The position numbers and the translations under genes were made by a program. The notes below the pieces were generated by a model. That model had not been told where the DNA came from. It did no database searches and was given only the letters and a program-made list of their open reading frames with translations. A DNA stretch of 19,586 nucleotides from Bacillota bacterium (lineage in GTDB: Bacteria > Bacillota > Clostridia > Christensenellales > Aristaeellaceae), in NCBI GenBank assembly GCA_009787135.1, contig WRGP01000234.1, positions 1 to 19,586 on the forward strand. Direction: 5' to 3'. Positions 14,467-19,586 of the stretch are shown in pieces. The first letter of the stretch is position 1. The number at the start of each line of letters is the position of its first letter.

Positions 14467-15884
14467 TGGTCAAACTTCGCGAAGCAAAAAGCCGAGGGCT
14501 GGAGGACGCGCTGGAAAATTCCCTATTGGGCGATATGCCGCCACCTTCTGACATAGACGGCCTGTTCACGCCCGCCATCTTAAACGCGGCGGACGCGGAG
14601 CGCGCGGGCTACTCCGAATATTCCTACTGGCGCAGCACCTTCCGCGTCTTTCTCAGAAACCGCGCAGCCGTGTCTCTTCTCACCGTGCTGGCGGCGCTGC
14701 TTTTGTTTACCTTCCTTCAGCCGCTGCTGCCCGGCCAATACCCCGCCACGCTGATCATCAACCATCCCATCACCAAACTGCAGATGGCCAACGTGTCTCC
14801 GTCGCTGACCACAGTGAAGAAGGCCGTCCCGGCCGGCACGCGGCTTGTCGTCGTTCCCAGCGGCATAGAGGGCTGGACAGCCGTCACGAACGTGGCCGGC
14901 GCCATCCAGCGCCGTGAGGCGGTCACGGCTACCGAATACCACGGCGCGTGGCTGCGCGTGACCTATAAGGGCATGGACGGCTACATCGCAAACAATTTCA
15001 CCACCAAGCTCAAGCTGCCGGAGGATCCCGCGGCTGTTCCGTACGAAACCCAGTCCAACTTCCAGATGAACCTGTACACCTCCATGGACGACTACACCAA
15101 CAACGGCGCGGCGCTGTTTGTGGAGACCAGCCTGCTTGAATTTTCTCCAGACGGAAAGTTCGCCGTCACGAAAGACGCGGCAAAGCTTCGAACCATGCCC
15201 TCCGCAAACGCCTTCTGGTTTGGCACGAATATCCTGGGGCAGGACCTGTGGGCGCTTGTCTGGTCCGGCACGCGCACGTCGCTGTTTATCGGCTTCATGG
15301 TCGCGCTGGTGGAGGCTGTCATTGGCATTCTGATCGGCGTGCTGTGGGGCTATGTGCGCGGGCTTGACCGCGTTCTAACGGAAGTGTACAACGTGGCGGA
15401 CAACATCCCCACCACCATCGTGCTGATCCTTGTCTCCTACATCATGCGCCCCGGCGTGGCGACGCTGGTGTTCGCCATGTGCCTGACGGAATGGGCCGGC
15501 ATGGCGCGCTTCATCCGCAACCAGATCGTCATCCTCCGCGATCGCGATTATAACCTGGCGTCGCGCTGCCTTGGCTCCGGCACATGGCGCATCATCACCA
15601 GAAACCTGCTCCCCTATCTGGTGTCGGTCGTCATGCTGCGTATGGCCATGGCCATTCCCTCCGCCATTGGCAGCGAGGTGTTCATCACGTATATCGGCCT
15701 GGGCCTGCCGGTCAGCATCCCGTCCCTGGGCAACCTGATCAACGTCGGCAGGAGGCTCGTCTCCACCTCGCAGAGCTACCAGCTCGTATTCCCCACCATT
15801 GTGCTGTCCATCGTGACCATTTCGTTCTATATGATCGGCAACGCCTTCGCGGACGCCGCGGACCCTAAGAACCACGTGGCGTAG
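14466..15884 (+). CDS. Peptide ABC transporter permease, OppC/DppC type, with an SH3-like extracellular insert
   Basis: A 472-residue OppC-type permease, well above the usual length of about 300. A cytoplasmic tail (1-65) precedes helix 1 (about 68-86). Then comes a soluble outer region (about 90-260) before the membrane core. The core is canonical: WFGTNILGQDLW at 251-262, GTRTSLFIGF at 268-277, an EAA-like loop (YNLASRCLGSGTWRII at 362-377, NLLPYL at 380-385), and GLGLPVSIPSLGNLI at 411-425. The extra residues, about 113-248, sit between NVSPS and FWFGTN. Within them 120-182 resembles a bacterial SH3 domain, ending GAWLRVTYKG then DGYIANNFTTK. The start overlaps the previous stop codon, with AAGGAGGG seven bases upstream. 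It pairs with the OppB-type subunit in one importer. The SH3 call is by eye. Confidence 0.93.
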   Translation: MVKLREAKSRGLEDALENSLLGDMPPPSDIDGLFTPAILNAADAERAGYSEYSYWRSTFRVFLRNRAAVSLLTVLAALLLFTFLQPLLPGQYPATLIINHPITKLQMANVSPSLTTVKKAVPAGTRLVVVPSGIEGWTAVTNVAGAIQRREAVTATEYHGAWLRVTYKGMDGYIANNFTTKLKLPEDPAAVPYETQSNFQMNLYTSMDDYTNNGAALFVETSLLEFSPDGKFAVTKDAAKLRTMPSANAFWFGTNILGQDLWALVWSGTRTSLFIGFMVALVEAVIGILIGVLWGYVRGLDRVLTEVYNVADNIPTTIVLILVSYIMRPGVATLVFAMCLTEWAGMARFIRNQIVILRDRDYNLASRCLGSGTWRIITRNLLPYLVSVVMLRMAMAIPSAIGSEVFITYIGLGLPVSIPSLGNLINVGRRLVSTSQSYQLVFPTIVLSIVTISFYMIGNAFADAADPKNHVA

Positions 15885-16005
15885 GCGGGGAGCGGGCGGA
15901 ACGGGGCGAGGACGCCAGGCGGCTGTGCCCCCGCGCTCCCGCTTGGGGGCATGATCCTTCTCAGAACCCTTCCTTTCAGCCCTATACGCAAAGGAGCTGT
16001 ACGTT
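15885..16005 (+). other. Intercistronic spacer with a possible hairpin
   Basis: A 121-base gap between the second permease and the first ATPase. TGCCCCC at 15926-15932 pairs with GGGGGCA at 15945-15951 around a 12-base loop. No T run and no clear promoter follow. The ATPase ribosome site AAAGGAG lies nine bases before the ATG. The hairpin may tune expression inside the operon. Confidence 0.4.
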
Positions 16006-17049
16006 ATGGAAACCATCTTGCGCGTTTCCGATCTGGGCGTGAAGTTTAACCTCCGCGGTCAGGTGCTCACCGCCGTCCGGGGCGCTTCGCTGGATCTATA
16101 TAAGGGCGAAAGCCTGGCCATTGTGGGCGAGAGCGGCTCGGGCAAGTCCGTATTGATCAAAACGTTTATGGGCATGCTGGACAAAAACGGCTGGATCAGT
16201 CAGGGGAGCATCGAATATGACGGCAAAGACCTGGCCGCGTTCCAAACGGAAAAGGAATGGCTGGCAATCCGCGGGCGGGAAATCGCCATGGTGATGCAGG
16301 ATCCCATGACCAGCCTCAACCCGCTGAAGACCATTGGCGCGCAGATCGGCGAGGCGGTCCGTCTCCACCAGGGCCTATCCGGCGAGGCGCTGCGCGGGGC
16401 TGTGCTGGACATGCTGACCGATGTCGGCATTCAAAATCCCCAGCGCCGCGCCAGGCAATACCCGCACGAATTCTCCGGCGGCATGCGCCAGCGCGTCGTC
16501 ATTGCCATCGCGATCGCCTGCAGGCCTAAAATACTCATCTGTGACGAGCCCACCACAGCCCTGGATGTCACCATCCAGGCGCAAATATTGGACCTGATCA
16601 GAGCGCTAAAGGCCAAATACAGCCTTACCACCCTGTATATCACCCACGATCTGGGCGTGGTCGCCAACGTAGCCGACCGCATCGCGGTCATGTACGCGGG
16701 CGATATCGTTGAACTGGGCACCACGGAGGAGGTCTTCTACGCGCCCGCGCATCCGTATACGTGGGCGCTTTTGTCCTCCCTGCCGCAGCTTGGCGTCAAA
16801 GGCCGGAAGCTTTACGCCATTCAGGGCACGCCGCCGAGCCTTTTGAGCAGGATCAAGGGCGACGCGTTTGCCCCGCGCAATCCCTACGCCCTCAAAATCG
16901 ACTTTGAATACCGCCCGCCGTTCTTTGCCATCACGCCAACGCATAAAGCGCGGACATGGCTGCTTGACCCGCGCGCGCCAAAGCTCGCGCCGCCGGAGAT
17001 TATCCGCAAGCTGCGCAGCGCCTACGGAGGGGAAAACCATGCCAAATAA
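16006..17049 (+). CDS. Peptide ABC transporter ATPase, OppD/DppD type
   Basis: A 347-residue ATPase that powers the peptide importer from the cytoplasmic face. Walker A GESGSGKS is at 41-48, the Q-loop Gln98 in MVMQDPMTSLNP, the signature FSGGMRQRV at 156-164, Walker B ILICDEPTTALD at 176-187 and the switch His214 in YITHD. The C-terminal oligopeptide-transporter extension (about 232-345) has the family spacing. The four cysteines that usually bind an iron-sulfur cluster are replaced (GDAFAPRNPYALKID at 285-299, then ARTWL). ATG follows AAAGGAG by nine bases. The last 11 bases overlap the next ATPase gene. Confidence 0.95.
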   Translation: METILRVSDLGVKFNLRGQVLTAVRGASLDLYKGESLAIVGESGSGKSVLIKTFMGMLDKNGWISQGSIEYDGKDLAAFQTEKEWLAIRGREIAMVMQDPMTSLNPLKTIGAQIGEAVRLHQGLSGEALRGAVLDMLTDVGIQNPQRRARQYPHEFSGGMRQRVVIAIAIACRPKILICDEPTTALDVTIQAQILDLIRALKAKYSLTTLYITHDLGVVANVADRIAVMYAGDIVELGTTEEVFYAPAHPYTWALLSSLPQLGVKGRKLYAIQGTPPSLLSRIKGDAFAPRNPYALKIDFEYRPPFFAITPTHKARTWLLDPRAPKLAPPEIIRKLRSAYGGENHAK

Positions 17050-17977
17050 GCGCGAGATTCTTTTGTCGGTTCGCGATATGGAGGTCGCCTTCGGCAGAGG
17101 CCGGAACCGGCATAAGGCCGTGGACGGCGTCAGCTTTGACGTCTACCGGCGGGAAACCTTTGGCCTGGTCGGCGAAAGCGGCTCGGGCAAAACAACCATC
17201 GGGCGCGGCATCATCCGCATCCATCCTTTGACAAAAGGGGAAATCACGTTCAAGGGCGAGCGCATTGACGGCAGAATCGGCCGCGGCCCTGACCGTATGG
17301 TCACGCGCAGGATCCAGATGATCTTTCAGGACCCCATGGCGTCGCTCAACGAGCGCGCGAAGGTGGATTATATCGTCTCCGAAGGGCTGTACAACACGCG
17401 CAAGGGCATCGCGGCGGCGGACCGGCGGGCGCTCGTGAGCAAGGCGCTGCTGGATGTGGGCCTTTTACCGGAGTTTGCCAGCCGCTTCCCGCATGAGTTT
17501 TCAGGCGGGCAGCGCCAGCGCATCGGCATTGCCCGCGCGTTGATTATGGAGCCGGAGTTCATCATCGCGGACGAGCCCATTTCCGCGCTCGACGTCTCCA
17601 TCCGCGCCCAGGTGCTGGGCCTCATGAGCGACCTGAAAGAAAAGCGCGGGCTAACCTACCTGTTCATCTCGCACGACCTTTCCGTCATGCGCTTCATCTG
17701 CGACAGGATCGCCGTCATCCACAAGGGAAAGCTGGTGGAATTGGCGGAGACGGAACTTCTCTTCCGCCACCCGCTCCACCCCTATACGCGCGCGCTGCTG
17801 TCCGCCATTCCCCTTCCAGATCCCATCGCGGAGAAAAAGAAGGTGCTGGAGGTATACAGCGCGAGCCATCCCGACTATGGTCGGTATCCGCCCGCCTTTA
17901 CGGAGGTTGAGCCGGATCACTTTGTGCTGGGCAGCAAAAGGGAGTTGGACGCGTATCGGGCAAGGCTTGAAAAGTGA
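17039..17977 (+). CDS. Peptide ABC transporter ATPase, OppF/DppF type
   Basis: A 312-residue ATPase, partner of the OppD-type subunit in the peptide importer. Walker A GESGSGKT is at 45-52, Q-loop Gln97 in MIFQDPMASLN, signature FSGGQRQRIGIARAL at 154-168, Walker B FIIADEPISALD at 174-185 and switch His212 in ISHDLSV. The C-terminal tail (HPYTRALLSAIPLPDP, then SASHPDYGRYPP) lacks the Cys-rich motif common in OppF. The ATG overlaps the end of the previous gene by 11 bases, with GGAGGGG six bases upstream, so translation is coupled. A frame extending back to 16868 lies wholly inside the previous gene and is not used. Confidence 0.95.
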   Translation: MPNKREILLSVRDMEVAFGRGRNRHKAVDGVSFDVYRRETFGLVGESGSGKTTIGRGIIRIHPLTKGEITFKGERIDGRIGRGPDRMVTRRIQMIFQDPMASLNERAKVDYIVSEGLYNTRKGIAAADRRALVSKALLDVGLLPEFASRFPHEFSGGQRQRIGIARALIMEPEFIIADEPISALDVSIRAQVLGLMSDLKEKRGLTYLFISHDLSVMRFICDRIAVIHKGKLVELAETELLFRHPLHPYTRALLSAIPLPDPIAEKKKVLEVYSASHPDYGRYPPAFTEVEPDHFVLGSKRELDAYRARLEK

Positions 17978-18013
17978 AGGCGGGCGGATGAGGAGACGGC
18001 GCAAAAATGGGCT

Positions 18014-18066
18014 GTAAGGGATTGATCCCTTACGCGGGGTTCCAGGGAGCGGAGCCCCCGGCCCTC
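18014..18066. repeat. REP-like palindromic element, copy 2
   Basis: GTAAGGGAT at 18014-18022 and ATCCCTTAC at 18025-18033 are exact reverse complements. They are followed by GCGGGGT, AGGGAGC and GAGCCCCC, the same block order and orientation as the copy at 5194-5250. It fills most of the 123-base gap between the OppF-type ATPase and the racemase. It may act as an mRNA hairpin between the transporter genes and the downstream enzymes. Confidence 0.6.
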
Positions 18067-18100
18067 CCCCCTCATTCCCCCACGCACAAGGAGGTTCTCC

Positions 18101-19249
18101 ATGCTCACCTACGACCTGGCCACAGCCCGCGCTTGGGCGGAAATCGACGTAGACAAGCTGCTGTCGAATTATCGCGGCGCGCTGTTGGAGCTATCCCCCG
18201 GCGTCCGGCACTATACGGTGCTCAAAGCCAACGCGTACGGCTTGGGGGCGGTGCCCATCGCGAAAATTCTCTACGGCGAGGGCGGCCGCCTGTTTGCCGC
18301 CGCCTGCGTGCTGGAGGCCGTGGAGCTAAAAAACGCGCTGCCGCCGGACGCGGACGTGCTTGTCATGGGCGAAACCATGCCGCCGGAGATCCCGCTGGCG
18401 CTGTCCTACGGCATCGTTTCCACCGTCTCCTCCTATGAAGGGGCGCGCCTCCTTTCCGAGCGCGCGGCACAGGCAGGCCAGACAGCGCGCTTCCACTGCA
18501 AGGTAGACACAGGGCTGCACCGGCTCGGTTTCTCCCTGGAGGAGGCGACAGACGCCATTGCGCGCCTCCTCCGGCTGCCCGCCATACGCTTTGAGGGCCT
18601 GTACAGCCATCTTCAGCGGCGCTCCACGGCATTTGACCGCCTGCAGGCCAAACGGCTTGTGCGGATACGGGATGAGCTCACGGCGCGCGGCGTCATGGTT
18701 CCCATGCTGCACCTGCTCGATTCCATCGGCATGTGGCGCTACCCGGAATATCAGTTTGACGCCGTGCGGGGCGCGGCTTTCCTCTTTGGATACACGCCGC
18801 AGGATTATCCCCGGCCGGAGAATATCCAATTCGCCCTGTCACTCAAAACGCGCATTGTGCGCATCCACGACGCGCAAGCCGGCGAATGCCTTGGGTATGG
18901 CTGTGAGCATCCGCTGAAAAGGCACACCCGCGCGGCCACGCTGTGCATCGGTTATGCGGACGGGTATCCGCGGGCTATGTCGCACGTGGGCGAGGCGGAG
19001 GTCCACGGGCGGCGCGCGAAAGTCATCGGCGTCGTGTGCATGGACCTGGTCATGGTCGATGTGACGGACATACCAGAGGCCCGCGTGGGCGATATCGTCA
19101 CCATGCTGGGCGGCTCCATCGGCATTTTCGAATATGCGGGGTTCTCCGGCGGCTACCATAACGAATACATTTCCCTTCTCAGCCGCCGGGTTCCGCGCGT
19201 ATATGTAAAGGCCGGTAAACCTATTGATATCGAGGGGTATTTGCCATGA
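18101..19249 (+). CDS. alr: Alanine racemase family protein (divergent)
   Basis: A 382-residue fold-type III PLP racemase that interconverts L- and D-alanine or a related amino acid. The PLP lysine is Lys42 in LKANAYGLG, the opposite-face catalytic Tyr is Tyr266 in LGYG, Arg141 is in GLHRLG, His170 in YSHL, and CMD at 313-315 is in the C-terminal barrel. RRVPRVYV at 362-369 is the family end motif. Two usually conserved loops are changed: LLDSIGMW replaces the Asn-Ser stretch, and VRGAAFLFG replaces the Arg-Pro-Gly phosphate loop. Substrate may therefore differ from alanine. The ATG follows AAGGAGG by six bases. It overlaps the M20 gene as ATGA and lies 123 bases after the OppF-type ATPase, so it probably belongs to the transporter operon. 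Confidence 0.9.
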   Translation: MLTYDLATARAWAEIDVDKLLSNYRGALLELSPGVRHYTVLKANAYGLGAVPIAKILYGEGGRLFAAACVLEAVELKNALPPDADVLVMGETMPPEIPLALSYGIVSTVSSYEGARLLSERAAQAGQTARFHCKVDTGLHRLGFSLEEATDAIARLLRLPAIRFEGLYSHLQRRSTAFDRLQAKRLVRIRDELTARGVMVPMLHLLDSIGMWRYPEYQFDAVRGAAFLFGYTPQDYPRPENIQFALSLKTRIVRIHDAQAGECLGYGCEHPLKRHTRAATLCIGYADGYPRAMSHVGEAEVHGRRAKVIGVVCMDLVMVDVTDIPEARVGDIVTMLGGSIGIFEYAGFSGGYHNEYISLLSRRVPRVYVKAGKPIDIEGYLP

Positions 19250-19586
19250 ACGACACAACCCTAAAGCGGCGCGCGCGGGAAACCGCGAACTTTACCCAGG
19301 ACATCCGCCGCAAGCTGCATCGCATCCCGGAACTGGGCTTTGAGGAGCATAAGACACAGCGGCTGATCATGGACACGCTCGACAGCCTTGGCATTCCCTA
19401 TACCGCGGAACGCACCTGGGTCATCGGCACGATAGCGGGCAAGGCGCCAGGCAAAACGGTGGCCCTGCGCGCGGATATTGACGGCTTGCCCATCGCGGAG
19501 CAAACGGGCCTGCCGTTTGCCTCGGCGCACGAGGGCCGCATGCACGCCTGCGGCCATGACGCGCACGCGGCCATTTTGCTGGGTAC
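19246..19586 (+). CDS. M20 family amidohydrolase/deacylase (3' end missing)
   Basis: The first 113 residues of an M20D metallopeptidase-like amidohydrolase; the gene runs off the window. The family includes hippurate hydrolase, N-acyl-amino-acid amidohydrolases, IAA-amino acid hydrolases and N-acetyl-diaminopimelate deacetylase. Visible motifs are LHRIPELGFEEH near 24-35, VALRADIDGLPI near 75-86 and MHACGHDAHAAILLG at the edge, which holds the Cys and His metal ligands. The ATG overlaps the racemase stop codon (ATGA) with GAGGGG eight bases upstream. Coupling to the racemase suggests the two act on the same amino-acid or peptide derivatives. Confidence 0.93.
   Translation, partial: MNDTTLKRRARETANFTQDIRRKLHRIPELGFEEHKTQRLIMDTLDSLGIPYTAERTWVIGTIAGKAPGKTVALRADIDGLPIAEQTGLPFASAHEGRMHACGHDAHAAILLG

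Overview
The window looks like chromosomal DNA from a GC-rich member of the Firmicutes/Clostridia; any finer placement (for example near Christensenellales) is only a guess. The signs are strong AAGGAGG-type ribosome binding sites before almost every gene, several TTGNNN-17-TATNNT promoters, a DUF951 gene, two Gram-positive-type signal peptidases, and an SH3/peptidoglycan-binding secreted protein. I see no rRNA, tRNA, CRISPR array, insertion sequence or phage gene. Coding is dense, and the usual large antisense open frames of GC-rich DNA are present and ignored.

Layout. (1) 1-45: a terminator on the + strand for a gene that lies left of the window. (2) 87-2090, minus: a two-gene sugar or inositol-type operon, a TIM-barrel sugar phosphate isomerase/epimerase followed by a Gfo/Idh/MocA oxidoreductase, with no transporter beside it. 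(3) 2301-5141, minus: three independent cell-envelope units. These are a secreted SH3b + peptidoglycan-binding protein ending in an uncharacterised His/Cys-rich domain, a DUF951 + signal peptidase I operon, and a second signal peptidase I. Each has a recognisable promoter and terminator. (4) 5213-11395, minus: a five-gene run with overlaps or short gaps, made of a CNNM/CBS-type ion transporter, tex, a small exported protein of unknown function, an SDR oxidoreductase and a MalY/PatB-type PLP enzyme. (5) 11580-19586, plus: a peptide ABC importer (binding protein, two permeases, two ATPases), then an Alr-family racemase overlapping by four bases with an M20 amidohydrolase that runs off the right edge.

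How the genes work together. The right-hand block could import peptides and then process them in the cytoplasm: the racemase handles D/L amino acids and the M20 enzyme removes acyl groups. The second permease carries about 135 extra residues in its first extracellular loop, and part of this resembles a bacterial SH3 domain, a fold common in cell-wall-binding proteins. Together with the racemase, this makes import of cell-wall-derived or D-amino-acid peptides the most interesting hypothesis here. It is an inference from domains and gene order, not a demonstrated function. Other oddities in the block are a binding protein without a lipobox, ATPases without the usual C-terminal Fe-S cysteines, an exact 17-bp hairpin after the binding-protein gene, and a racemase with changes in its PLP-phosphate loop. 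A REP-like palindromic repeat occurs twice (near 5200 and 18030), and in the first copy it forms the end of the patB-like gene.
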